Shown here piece by piece: positions 18,614 to 33,332 of a stretch of DNA of 64,000 bases (its first letter is position 1; each line of letters starts with the position of its first letter). Source of the stretch: Desulfobaculum xiamenense (GTDB lineage Bacteria > Desulfobacterota > Desulfovibrionia > Desulfovibrionales > Desulfovibrionaceae); assembly GCF_011927665.1 (NCBI RefSeq), contig NZ_JAATJA010000002.1:62001-126000 (forward strand), written 5' to 3'. Below the pieces are notes generated by a model. The model was given only the letters and a program-made list of their open reading frames with translations, did no database searches and was not told where the DNA came from. A program made the translations under genes and the position numbers.

Positions 18614-20505
18614 TACAGCGCCCCTCCCATCATCAGCACGATCAGGGCGATGGCGGCGATATTGACCGGCGTGGTCAGCACGTTCTCGCCAAAGACCGCA
18701 GTCAGGTAGTAGTTGCCAGCCTCGACCTTCACCGGGGCATTCATAGGACCGGTGAACAGGGAGTCCTTGATGTCACCGACCTGCAGACCGCCGAGGTACG
18801 GGGCCGAGGGATTGAGGGTCCGCGCCTTCTTGGCCGCGCGCAGCGCGTACAGGAAGCCCAGCCCGAGGATGAAGAACAGCGGATACACTGCAAACGCGCC
18901 CATGGGGCCGCTCAGGATACCGCCGGAGCTGACCAGCGGGGGGGCCTGGAACAGGGGCTGCACCAGTCCGGAGTAGATGATCGGAGCGCCAAGGGAGAGC
19001 ACCACCGCGCCAACGGCGAGGGAGGTCAGGGGCATGCGGATGAGCACGTCCTGCTTCTCCGGAGTGGGCCGCTCACCTGCGGGGTAAGAAAGCATAAGAC
19101 CGGCCCAGCGTGCCCAGTAAATGACAGTGAGGGCCGAACCAAGGGCCATCATCACCACCACGAGCAGATTGCCCGCCGCGGATTCGATGGCGAGCCACTT
19201 GGCCATCAGCACGCCGAAGGGCGGCAGGATCATGGTCAGGATGCCGACCACCGCAATGATGGTGGTGCGGGGCATGCGGCCGTAAAGCCCGCGCATGTCC
19301 TCGATGTCTCTGGAGCCGATTTCCTGCTCGATGGTTCCCACGCACAGGAACATGAGCGACTTGGACACGGCGTGGAAGATGATGAGCAGGATGGCCGCCG
19401 TCAGCGCCGCCGGGGTGTTGATGCCCGCACAGGCGATGATCAGGCCGAGGTTGGACACCGTGGAGTAGGCGAGGATCTTCTTGCCGTTGGACTGGCTGAT
19501 GGCCAGAGCGGCACAGGCGACGAAGGTGAAGGCGCCGCACAGGGCCACGCCGTCGGAGACGAAGGAGCCCGCGAAGGCGGGGGCGATGCGCAGGACCACG
19601 TACACGCCCGCCTTGACCATGGTGCTCGAATGGAGCAGGGCCGAGACAGGGGTGGGGGCGACCATGGCGCCCAGCAGCCAGCTCTGGAAGGGCACCTGCG
19701 CGGCCTTGGTGAAGCCCGCGAGGCAGATGAAGGCCAGCGGGATGAGCAGGGCGCTGGCGGCGGGACCGGCGGCGATGATCTGCTGGAGATCAAGGGAGCC
19801 GGTGACCTTGTAGGCCCAGATCATGCCGATGACGAAGGCCAGTCCGCCAAGGCTGTTCATCCACAGAGCGCGGACGCTGTTCCTGATGGCCACCTCGGTG
19901 CCGTCATGCCCGATGAGCATAAAGGAACAGAAGGTGGTGACTTCAAAGAAGAAATACAGCCACAGGATGTTGTTGGAAAGCACGAGGCCGTTCATGGCGC
20001 CAAGGAACAGGACCATGAACATGAAGAACCGGGGCTGCCGGCTGATCTCCAGATGGAGATGCTCCTCGTGCGCCTTCATGTAAGGAATGCCGTAGATGCA
20101 GATAAGCGATCCCACAATCGATATCACAAGCACCATCACCAGCGAGAGCTGGTCGGCATAGAACGCGGTGACCGGGGCTGCATGGTCGACCATGAACAGC
20201 TCGAACAGGCCGAGCAGCACAATCTGCGACACCGTGAACAGCTTGATCAGCAGGTTCCTGTATTTGAAGGCGTAGTAGAGAATGACAAACAACAGGGCGA
20301 AGTCCGCCACCGCGATGAACGTTCCCCAGCCCGCCGGGGGCGCGTAGGTGAACGTGCCCTGCGCCAGCAGGGCTATCGAGGCAGCGGCCAGAATGCCGCC
20401 CGTGACCGTGACGACCAGTGACCGAATGACCCCAGCCCGCAGAAAATAGCAGGCGAGGCCGGCCACGAATGGAAGAAGAATCAGAAGCACTAACAGATTG
20501 GACAT
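18613..20505 (-). CDS. echA: Ech hydrogenase membrane subunit EchA (antiporter-like)
   Basis: 630 residues, about 16 membrane helices, homologous to NuoL/MrpA-type antiporter subunits. Conserved helix-break regions are visible (FTKAAQVPFQSWLLGAM and LLHSSTMVKAGVYV, with the lysines expected in the proton path). It is thought to move H+ or Na+ when ferredoxin is oxidised. The open frame begins at 20643, but the ATG at 20505 has GAGG five bases upstream and starts directly with a membrane helix, so it is preferred. First gene of echABCDEF, with a candidate promoter and operator about 80-130 bases upstream. Confidence 0.94.
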   Translation of the reverse strand: MSNLLVLLILLPFVAGLACYFLRAGVIRSLVVTVTGGILAAASIALLAQGTFTYAPPAGWGTFIAVADFALLFVILYYAFKYRNLLIKLFTVSQIVLLGLFELFMVDHAAPVTAFYADQLSLVMVLVISIVGSLICIYGIPYMKAHEEHLHLEISRQPRFFMFMVLFLGAMNGLVLSNNILWLYFFFEVTTFCSFMLIGHDGTEVAIRNSVRALWMNSLGGLAFVIGMIWAYKVTGSLDLQQIIAAGPAASALLIPLAFICLAGFTKAAQVPFQSWLLGAMVAPTPVSALLHSSTMVKAGVYVVLRIAPAFAGSFVSDGVALCGAFTFVACAALAISQSNGKKILAYSTVSNLGLIIACAGINTPAALTAAILLIIFHAVSKSLMFLCVGTIEQEIGSRDIEDMRGLYGRMPRTTIIAVVGILTMILPPFGVLMAKWLAIESAAGNLLVVVMMALGSALTVIYWARWAGLMLSYPAGERPTPEKQDVLIRMPLTSLAVGAVVLSLGAPIIYSGLVQPLFQAPPLVSSGGILSGPMGAFAVYPLFFILGLGFLYALRAAKKARTLNPSAPYLGGLQVGDIKDSLFTGPMNAPVKVEAGNYYLTAVFGENVLTTPVNIAAIALIVLMMGGAL

Positions 20506-20580
20506 GACGACCTCGTTTAAAAAGTTCCGCCAATCGTATCCCACAGCCACCCGGCCTCCCACTGACCGGGACAAGTACCC

Positions 20581-20604
20581 GAAATCATGAAATTTCAGGA
20601 TTTC
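20581..20604. promoter_or_regulatory. 24-base near-perfect palindrome, candidate ech operator
   Basis: The two 12-base halves are GAAATCATGAAA and TTTCAGGATTTC; 11 of 12 positions are self-complementary. It begins eight bases downstream of a candidate -10 box for echA and would cover the transcription start, so a repressor is the simplest reading. Confidence 0.5.
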
Positions 20605-20611
20605 TGGTTGC

Positions 20612-20640
20612 TTTTTATGACATGAACAGATGCAGGTCAA
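20612..20640 (-). promoter_or_regulatory. Candidate sigma-70 promoter for echABCDEF
   Basis: On the minus strand TTGACC (20640-20635), a 17-base spacer and TAAAAA (20617-20612) form a reasonable -35/-10 pair. The start would be near 20605, about 100 bases before the echA ATG. Confidence 0.45.
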
Positions 20641-21150
20641 CAAAAGTTTCGATTTTGGTCTGTTCCATCACATATAAAGTGTATTATTGAATGCGATTGT
20701 CATGTTGAAAGTGTCAAGCTTTGGAAACTTGCTCAACCTCGTGCACCAAATATTAGCACCGCAACTGTCAGTGAACCCTCACGCCGCATTCTTTTCCGAC
20801 CATATCCGTTGCACATTACCAAAACTCGCACCACACAACGATCGCTGGCCCCATCATGGTTGCCGGAAGTACGTTGATTGAACGAACAGCCAATACATGG
20901 CAACCAGCAAGAACCTGTCTCTGCCGGCGCAAAACAGTCAGCTAGGCGACACTTGATAGGTCGCGGATCGTGTGGGAATCATGCCGATGGATTTGCATCA
21001 GATTACAACGTCAACACAAACCCCCGCATTGTGAATGCCTTCACATTGTGACGCATAGCGACATTTCACCGCACTTCCCGGCCACGCAACATCATTGATG
21101 CACACGGCATCTTTCACCCCACGCACCGTCGCAGCCCCGCCGAAAAAAGA

Positions 21151-21189
21151 AAAACGTGGACCTACGCTTTTCGCGAAAGTCCACGTTTT
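21151..21189. terminator. Bidirectional terminator between the gyrA-TPR operon and ech
   Basis: A perfect 11-bp stem AAAACGTGGAC/GTCCACGTTTT (21151-21161 and 21179-21189), with A/T runs built into both sides. It could end the leftward dnaA-gyrA-TPR transcript after it passes the two repeat copies. Confidence 0.75.
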
Positions 21190-21203
21190 TCCATCATGCC
21201 CAA

Positions 21204-21331
21204 GGCTCCATCGCGCAAAGCCGCACGGCGCACGAAGAGCATCCACGTCTATCGCATATCGGGGGTCCAGGGGGCCAACGGCCCCTTGGCCGGCGGAGCC
21301 TACGGCTTGCATCGGTCAATGAACGATACGG
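21204..21331 (+). repeat. Dispersed intergenic repeat, partial copy 1
   Basis: It matches the right ~130 bases of the ~200-base repeat, from the GCGCAAAGCCGCACGG block through hairpin III (CCAGGGGGCC-AAC-GGCCCCTTGG) to GAACGATACGG. The left part with hairpins I and II is missing. Confidence 0.85.
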
Positions 21332-21381
21332 CAAACCACAGCGCCATACGGATAGCCACAGCGCCACACCGCTGCGCGGGC

Positions 21382-21580
21382 AAGGCCTCCGGCGGCCGGG
21401 GCTTTGCCCCGGACCCCACTCAAGGAAATGATTTCCTTGACAATCCTCACTAGGGCTTCGCCGCGCAAAGCCGCACGGCACGCCAAGGGCACCCACGTCC
21501 ATCGCATGTCGGGGGTCCAGGGGGCCAGCGGCCCCTTGGCCGGCGGAGCCTACGGCTTGCATCGGTCAACGAACGACACG
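21382..21580 (+). repeat. Dispersed intergenic repeat, copy 2
   Basis: Full copy. Hairpin I is CCGGGGC-TTT-GCCCCGG; hairpin II CTCAAGGAAA-TGA-TTTCCTTGAC; hairpin III CCAGGGGGCC-AGC-GGCCCCTTGG. It lies just past the stop of the TPR lipoprotein gene. Confidence 0.9.
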
Positions 21581-21616
21581 CCAAGCCACAGCACCATACG
21601 GCAGGGCACAGCAGTG

Positions 21617-22376
21617 CTACTGGAGGAGCTTCAGTTGCGTCTCGACGGCGCGGGGGTTCGGGTAGGTTTCGAGAATGGAGCGGAAGAGGTCGCGCGCGGC
21701 GGGGATGTCACCCTGCGCAACGGCGATTTCGGCGAGCATGTAGATGGAGCGGGCTTCGAGTTCGGGGTCGACGCCCTGCGCCTCAAGGAGCTTTCGCAAA
21801 CAGTCTCGCGCCTGCTCGTTGTTGTTGAGCAGGAAGAAGGCCTGCGCGAGTTCATAGAGGCAGGTGGCCCGGGCCGGGCCATCGGGGGCATTGTCCACGG
21901 CGGCGCTCATGGCATCGCGGGCGAGGTCGTAATGGCCCTGAAACTGGTAGATCTTGCCGAGGTTGTGGTGGATTTCCCAGAGCCTGTCGGTGGGGACGGA
22001 CTCCTCAGTCAGCAGGTGCAGCCATGTCTCGGCGGCCTTGCCCCAGTTGCGCATACGGGTATGCACCTCGGCGAGCTTCCATGTGAGTTCGGCGCTACGC
22101 TCCGGGCGATCGGCGAATTCGAGGATCATGGCTTCGAGAATGGTCACGGCCTTGGTCGGGGTATCGTTCACGACAAGACAGATGTCGAGCAGACGATTCC
22201 AGACGCGCCAGCGCTCGTCGCCCTGCGGGGTGGATTGCAGATAGGCCTGATAGAGACCTTCCGCCTGAAGGTAGTTGCCCCGGGCGTATTCCCCGTCGGC
22301 GCGGGCCAGAGGCCCGTCGCCGATTTGCGGGGAACACGCCCAGAGCGAACTCACGAGCAGCACGAGTGCCGCTATG

Positions 22377-22387
<11 letters not shown>
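21617..22387 (-). CDS. TPR-containing lipoprotein
   Basis: 256 residues. The signal peptide ends in a lipobox (LWAC, Cys18), so the mature protein is lipid-anchored in the envelope; Ser follows the Cys. The rest is predicted helical with tetratricopeptide-like repeats (for example [20 protein letters not shown] and [20 protein letters not shown]). Such proteins act as scaffolds, often in outer-membrane assembly; the partner is not evident. It overlaps the gyrA stop by about 11 bases and is therefore probably translated from the gyrase transcript. It is the last gene of the dnaA-dnaN-gyrB-gyrA cluster. Confidence 0.82.
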
Positions 22388-24845
<2,458 letters not shown>

Positions 24846-25081
24846 GCTTCTCCCTCGCAAGCTTGCCGGAGCGAGGCTCCGGGCGGGGATTGGTCCGAAT
24901 GGTCCTGCCTGCGCGGAAGACTCCACGCGGGGACCGGATCCGGAATCCGTATATCCCGGCCACACCGTCCGGTTGAGGACGGCGCGGCCGGGGGTCTGTC
25001 AATTCGATGCCCTCGCCGCCGGGACGCGCGCGGTCACATGCCGCAAAGCGCGCTCTCCCACGCAGGCGGGACGGCCACGGC

Positions 25082-28653
<3,572 letters not shown>

Positions 28654-28775
28654 CGTCTTCTCCTTGCTTCAAAACTGAACACGAATATCGCGGTCGCAGG
28701 AATTCCCGCGACGACCTCTCGAAACGATGGTCCCAGCCTCTTGCGGCGGAACCGTGAGATGAAAAAATGCCCGGC

Positions 28776-30089
28776 CTAGTCGCCGGACTCGCACTTCTTG
28801 CGCAGCGCTTCCAGCTTGTCGCGGAAGGCCATATCCTCGCTCATGCTCTTGCGAACCTTGCGCACGGCGTAGAGCGCCGTGGAGTGGTCGCGTCCGCCGA
28901 AAATCCGCCCAAGGGCAGGGTAGGAGCACCCCAGAAGCTCGCGACACAGGAACATGGCCATCTGGCGCGCCTGAACGATGTTCTGGTGCCGCCGCAGCCC
29001 CGTCAGGTCCTTGCGCTCCAGCCCCTGCGCCGCCGCGACGATGTCGAGCACTGCCTCGGGCGTCATGTCGGAGCGCACGCCGCCGGCCGTCTGCGACAGG
29101 ATGCGGTCGAAATCGCGATCCGAAAGGTCCGCATGCACGAACTCGCGGTACGCGTAGACCTTGAGCAGAAGCCCCTGCAGAAAGCGCAAATCCGTGAAGC
29201 GCTGGGCAAGGGTCAGTATCCTGTCGCGCGACAGGGGAAGCCGCTTCTGCGTGCAGAAGCGCTCCACGTAGCGCACCCGGACTTCGAGGTCCGGTTCCTT
29301 GAGGGTGACGATAAGCCCCCACTCAAGGCGCGACTTGAGCTTGGGATCGAGAAACTCGTAGGAGGGTAGGTTATCCGCGCAGCAGAAGATCATCTGCCTC
29401 TTGCCGTTGTAGAAACTGTCGAAGAGGTTGATAAGCTCCGCCTGAAAGGCCCTATGCCGCCCCACGAGCTGAAAGTCGTCCACAACGAGGAAGCGGTGGG
29501 AGCACACATGCGAACGCGCCTTGAAATAGTCCCCGCCGAAGGTCCCCTCGTACAGATTGCACAGCTCCTCAAGGGACGCGCAGAACACGGCCTCCCGCCC
29601 GAAGCGTCCGGCCATCTCGTTGGCCACGGCCTTCACAAGGTGCGTCTTGCCGCACCCGGCGGGACCGCTAATGATGAACGGATTGAACTCCACATCCGTC
29701 TGACGGGCCACCTCGCGGGCGGAGGTCAACGGGAAGTAGTTCTTCCGGTTCTCGATGAAGCTCGAAAACGTGAACTCCGGCCCGAAGGGGAAATCCACGG
29801 ACCGCGTCTCCTCGATGACGGGATGCTCGGCGGTGTCGTGCCCACGGCCATTGGAGCCGTAGCGGATCACCAGCCCGGAGCCAAGAAACCCATGCACTTC
29901 CGCCTCGAACCGCTCACGCATCGCCCCGGCGAACCAAGCGCCGAAAAAGGCGTGCGGAAACAGCACGGAGACTTCGCCGCGCTCTTCGTCCAGTTCCACC
30001 CGCAAGGGGTCGTACCAGCGCTTGAGCTCGATTGCGGAGCACGTTTTCCGCAGATGCTGACGCAGATTATTCTTCAGTTCGGAATCCAT
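28776..30089 (-). CDS. dnaA: Chromosomal replication initiator DnaA
   Basis: 437 residues. The AAA+ core has Walker A GPAGCGKT (142-149) and Walker B FLVVDDF (near 204). The DNA-binding domain carries the DnaA signature GGRDHSTALYAVRKV near residue 404. The linker between domains I and III is short. It binds DnaA boxes and opens the origin. It heads dnaA-dnaN-gyrB-gyrA on the minus strand and diverges from the DUF39 gene 254 bases away. I could not find consensus TTATCCACA boxes in that gap. Confidence 0.96.
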   Translation of the reverse strand: MDSELKNNLRQHLRKTCSAIELKRWYDPLRVELDEERGEVSVLFPHAFFGAWFAGAMRERFEAEVHGFLGSGLVIRYGSNGRGHDTAEHPVIEETRSVDFPFGPEFTFSSFIENRKNYFPLTSAREVARQTDVEFNPFIISGPAGCGKTHLVKAVANEMAGRFGREAVFCASLEELCNLYEGTFGGDYFKARSHVCSHRFLVVDDFQLVGRHRAFQAELINLFDSFYNGKRQMIFCCADNLPSYEFLDPKLKSRLEWGLIVTLKEPDLEVRVRYVERFCTQKRLPLSRDRILTLAQRFTDLRFLQGLLLKVYAYREFVHADLSDRDFDRILSQTAGGVRSDMTPEAVLDIVAAAQGLERKDLTGLRRHQNIVQARQMAMFLCRELLGCSYPALGRIFGGRDHSTALYAVRKVRKSMSEDMAFRDKLEALRKKCESGD

Positions 30090-30343
30090 GGGTGTCCGGG
30101 TCGTTCGGGGAGAATACGGTTCACGAAAAATGAGGCAGAAAACACTTGTGAAATCGGCGAGTTGCAGACACGTTCACTGCTTCGAAAAAGTATGGGCCGT
30201 TATATCCCAAAACACTCCCAAAGCCAAGGGAAAACCTAGAATCCAAGCGGCTTCCCGCCGGATAACCAGGAAAAAACCCGTTGCCTTCATCAACGATATT
30301 CGACACGATGACCACCCATCTGACACATCGCACAGGAGGAGCC

Positions 30344-31519
30344 ATGGGCAACTCGCACGCAGTGAATAAAACACTGAAGGAAATCAACGATAAGATCCGC
30401 AAGGGCAAGGCCGTCGTCCTCAATGCCGAGGAGATGATCGAGGTCGTGCGCAGAAAGGGCAAGGAAGAGGCGGCGAAGGAAGTCGACGTCGTCACCACCG
30501 GCACCTTCTCGCCCATGTGCTCGTCCGGTCTGCTCTTCAATATCGGCCAGAAGACCCCGCCGACCATGAAGACCTCCAACGTCTGGCTCAACGGCGTCCC
30601 CTGCTATGGCGGACTCGCCGCCGTGGATTCGTACCTCGGCGCCACCGAGCCAACCGAGGACGATCCGCTGAACAAGGTCTACCCCGGTCAGTTCAAGTAC
30701 GGCGGCGGCCACGTCATCGAGGATCTCGTCCGCGGCAAGGCCGTGCACCTCAAGGCCACCGCCTACGGCACGGACTGCTATCCCCGCCGCGAGCTGGACA
30801 AGGATGTTACCCTCGCCGACCTGCCAGAGGCCACGTTGCTCAACCCTCGCAACTGCTATCAAAACTACAACTGCGCGGTGAACCTCACCAGCCGTCTCAT
30901 CTACACCTACATGGGACCGCTCAAGCCCGGCGCGCGAAACGCCAACTACGCCACCGCAGGCCAGATCAGCCCGCTGTTCAACGATCCGTTCCTCAAGACC
31001 ATCGGCCTTGGAACGCGCATCTTCCTCGGCGGCGCGGTGGGTTACGTCCTCGGACCGGGAACACAGCACAACCCCAAGCCCGCACGCAACGAGCGCGGAA
31101 TTCCCCTCACCGGAGCAGGAACCCTCATGCTGCGCGGCGACCTCAAGAAAATGAACGCGCGCTACGTGCGCGGCGTCTCCATCACCGGCTACGGCTGCTC
31201 CCTCGCCATGGGCGTGGGCATCCCGATCCCCATCCTCAACGAGGAAATGGCCTGGTACACCGGCGTCTCGGACGCGGACATCGACATGCCCGTCAAGGAC
31301 TACGGCTACGACTACCCCAACGGGCTGCCGCGCATCCTCAAGCACGTGAAGTTCTCGGAACTCGTCTCCGGCGAGATCGAACTCAACGGCAAGAAGGTCG
31401 AAACCGTGCCGCTCACCAGCTACAGCCGTTCCCTCGAAATCGCCAACGAGTTGAAGAAATGGATCGAGGAAGGAAACTTCCAGCTCACAGAGCCGCAGGA
31501 AGAGATTCCCTCATACTAG
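30344..31519 (+). CDS. DUF39 / COG1900 homocysteine biosynthesis protein
   Basis: 391 residues matching the DUF39 family, which in methanogens and Desulfovibrio is required to make homocysteine from aspartate semialdehyde and reduced sulfur. Conserved cysteines include GTFSPMCSSG, GVPCYGG, GTDCYPRR and NPRNCYQNYNC, and a glycine-rich core (GTRIFLGGAVGYVLGPGTQH) is present. The ATG at 30344 follows a perfect AGGAGG, so the longer frame from 30281 is rejected. The ferredoxin/NIL partner usually needed is not adjacent; instead a LarE-like sulfur-transfer gene overlaps its 3' end. It diverges from dnaA. Confidence 0.88.
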   Translation: MGNSHAVNKTLKEINDKIRKGKAVVLNAEEMIEVVRRKGKEEAAKEVDVVTTGTFSPMCSSGLLFNIGQKTPPTMKTSNVWLNGVPCYGGLAAVDSYLGATEPTEDDPLNKVYPGQFKYGGGHVIEDLVRGKAVHLKATAYGTDCYPRRELDKDVTLADLPEATLLNPRNCYQNYNCAVNLTSRLIYTYMGPLKPGARNANYATAGQISPLFNDPFLKTIGLGTRIFLGGAVGYVLGPGTQHNPKPARNERGIPLTGAGTLMLRGDLKKMNARYVRGVSITGYGCSLAMGVGIPIPILNEEMAWYTGVSDADIDMPVKDYGYDYPNGLPRILKHVKFSELVSGEIELNGKKVETVPLTSYSRSLEIANELKKWIEEGNFQLTEPQEEIPSY

Positions 31520-32280
31520 CCGATCTTCCCGAGGCTCTGCGCCGTCACCTCGCAGACCTCGAAAGACTTCTCGGTTCCAGTGCCCCCGGCGCCATCGCGG
31601 TGTCCGGGGGCCTGGACAGCCGACTCCTGTCCCTCATCGCCGCCCGCATCGGCATGGACGCCATCTGCGTCCATTTCACCGGTCCCCACCTCACCCCCGA
31701 CGAATCCGCAAGTGCCCGCCAATGGCTCGAAACCATCGGCCTGCCGTTCGTCATTCTTGAAACCGACCCCCTCGCCATCCCCGAGGTCGCCGCCGGTTCC
31801 CCGGAGCGCTGCTACCACTGCAAGCGTCACCTCTTCGCCACCGCAGCACGGCTTCACCCCGGCCGCACCCTCATCGACGGCACCAACGCCTCGGACCTCA
31901 CCACCCACCGCCCCGGACTCAAAGCCCTGCGCGAACTTGGCATCACAAGCCCCTTCGCGGCATGCGCCATCACCAAGGACGACATCCACACCATCGCCCG
32001 CGCCATGAATCTGCCCAACCCAGACCAGCCCGCACGCCCCTGTCTGCTCACGCGATTCCCCTACAACATCTCCCCCGGACGCGACACCCTGCGCCGCCTC
32101 GCCGCCATCGAGGACTCCCTCGCCCGCGACGGTTGGACCGACTTCCGCGTCCGCATCCGCGAGGACGGCACCCCACAACTCCACGCCAACCCCATAAACG
32201 CCCACCGCACCGCGCCCAGCGGACTCGACATCGTCTGGACAACGCAGGTCAGCGGACTCTGGGATAGACGGCAGTCGTAA
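31459..32280 (+). CDS. LarE-like PP-loop ATPase / sulfur transferase
   Basis: About 273 residues of the adenine-nucleotide alpha-hydrolase (PP-loop) superfamily. The PP-loop is AVSGGLDSR. Three cysteines stand out: two in RCYHCK and one in RPCLLTRFPY, the last at the position of the sacrificial Cys of LarE; LarE proteins with three such cysteines are reported to bind a [4Fe-4S] cluster. The start is uncertain: the only ATG before the PP-loop is at 31459, inside the DUF39 gene (61-base overlap), while ATA at 31513 or CTG at 31537 would be unusual. Lactate-racemase genes are not nearby, so a role with the DUF39 enzyme is possible. A dispersed repeat follows. Confidence 0.78.
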   Translation: MDRGRKLPAHRAAGRDSLILADLPEALRRHLADLERLLGSSAPGAIAVSGGLDSRLLSLIAARIGMDAICVHFTGPHLTPDESASARQWLETIGLPFVILETDPLAIPEVAAGSPERCYHCKRHLFATAARLHPGRTLIDGTNASDLTTHRPGLKALRELGITSPFAACAITKDDIHTIARAMNLPNPDQPARPCLLTRFPYNISPGRDTLRRLAAIEDSLARDGWTDFRVRIREDGTPQLHANPINAHRTAPSGLDIVWTTQVSGLWDRRQS

Positions 32281-32340
32281 CGCACCACGCGTATACCGCT
32301 GCGCGGAGCAGGGACGGGACAGGGCAGGCAGGGACGGGAA

Positions 32341-32540
32341 AAGGCCTCCGGCGGCCGGGGCTTTGCCCCGGACCCCAGTCAAGGAAATGATTTCCTTGAC
32401 AATCCTCACTAGGGCTTCGTCGCGCAAAGCCGCACGGCTCGCCAAAGGCACCCACGGTTATCGCATGTCGGGGGTCCAGGGGGCCAGCGGCCCCTTGGCC
32501 GGCGGAGCCTACGTCTTGCACCCATCAATGAACGATACGG
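32341..32540 (+). repeat. Dispersed intergenic repeat, copy 3
   Basis: Full 200-base copy. Hairpin II is a perfect 10-bp stem, GTCAAGGAAA-TGA-TTTCCTTGAC. It lies in tandem with copy 4 between the convergent larE-like and GNAT genes. Confidence 0.92.
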
Positions 32541-32585
32541 TCAGACACCGCGATGAACCGCTGTGCGGAGCAGGGACGGAGAAAA

Positions 32586-32785
32586 AAGGCCTCCGGCGGC
32601 CGGGGCTTTGCCCCGGACCCCAGTCAATGAAATGATTTCCTTGACAATCCTCATTAGGGCTTCGTCGCGCTAAGCCGTACGGCTCGCCAAAGGCACCCAC
32701 GGTTATCGCATGTCGGGGGTCCAGGGGGCCAGCGGCCCCTTGGCCGGCGGAGCCTACGTCTCGCACCCATCAATGAACGATACGG
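32586..32785 (+). repeat. Dispersed intergenic repeat, copy 4
   Basis: Full 200-base copy, about 97% like copy 3 by eye. Hairpin II has one mismatch (GTCAATGAAA/TTTCCTTGAC). It ends a few bases before the GNAT stop codon. Confidence 0.92.
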
Positions 32786-32792
32786 TAGGCCT

Positions 32793-33263
32793 CTACGCCA
32801 ACGGCTTGAGCATTTCGACCTTTCGGGCTTCGGCCTTGGGGTCGAAATAGGCGTCGTTCACGTAGAAGCCGCGAGCGGCGTAGAAGTGGAGGGCGGTGCG
32901 GTTGCGCTCGAAGCATTCGAGGCGGGCATGGGGATACCCGGCTGCGGCGATGCGACGTTCAGCCTCGGCGATGAGGACTGATCCGATGCCGCGTTTGCGA
33001 CAGACCTTGTCGACGTGGAACATGTCGATGGTGTTCCCGTCCACGCAGAGCATACCGACGAAGGAGCCATTAAGAACAGCGACGAGAATGCCGGACATAC
33101 GACGCATGACGTAGCGTTCCGTCTCGGGGCCTTCGGTCCACGGGCGCAATTCGGACTCAGTAAACAGCCCGGCATAGACGGAGACGACGGCGGAGCGACA
33201 CAGCTCGACGGCGTCGTGGAACTCGTCGTTGCGCACACTGCGGATCACGAGATCATGCGGCAT
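32793..33263 (-). CDS. GNAT family N-acetyltransferase
   Basis: 156 residues with the GNAT fold: an acetyl-CoA site around VDKVCRKRGIGSVLIAEAER (the R/Q-x-x-G-x-G/A motif is RKRGIG) and the C-terminal NRTALHFYAARGF motif typical of the family. It should transfer an acetyl group to an unidentified amine. The ATG at 33263 follows a perfect AGGAGG four bases upstream. It is convergent with the larE-like gene, with two repeat copies between. No neighbour hints at the substrate. Confidence 0.85.
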   Translation of the reverse strand: MPHDLVIRSVRNDEFHDAVELCRSAVVSVYAGLFTESELRPWTEGPETERYVMRRMSGILVAVLNGSFVGMLCVDGNTIDMFHVDKVCRKRGIGSVLIAEAERRIAAAGYPHARLECFERNRTALHFYAARGFYVNDAYFDPKAEARKVEMLKPLA

Positions 33264-33332
33264 GGGGCCTCCTGTGCAAATCGTCAGCCGCACCATGGCT
33301 CCAATATGGAACGAAGGGCTGACGATGGCGCA

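Larger units (their letters stand above)
20506..21616. other. 1.1-kb intergenic region upstream of ech
   Basis: It contains the candidate ech promoter and palindrome (20581-20640), a bidirectional terminator (21151-21189) and two copies of the dispersed repeat (21204-21331 and 21382-21580). About 500 bases (20645-21150) show no gene, RNA or repeat that I recognise. Confidence 0.6.

Noticed and set aside
21204-21580. Small proteins encoded in the dispersed repeat copies
   Set aside because: Similar peptide strings (for example MSGVQGASGPLAGG) occur at each copy only because the DNA is repeated. They run through hairpins and lack ribosome sites.
30090-30343. oriC with DnaA boxes in the dnaA/DUF39 gap
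   Set aside because: No TTATCCACA or close match was found. The closest is TTATCCGG, so I do not annotate an origin.
32341-32785. CRISPR-like tandem repeat
   Set aside because: Two 200-base copies are far larger than CRISPR repeats, there are no spacers, and no cas genes are present.
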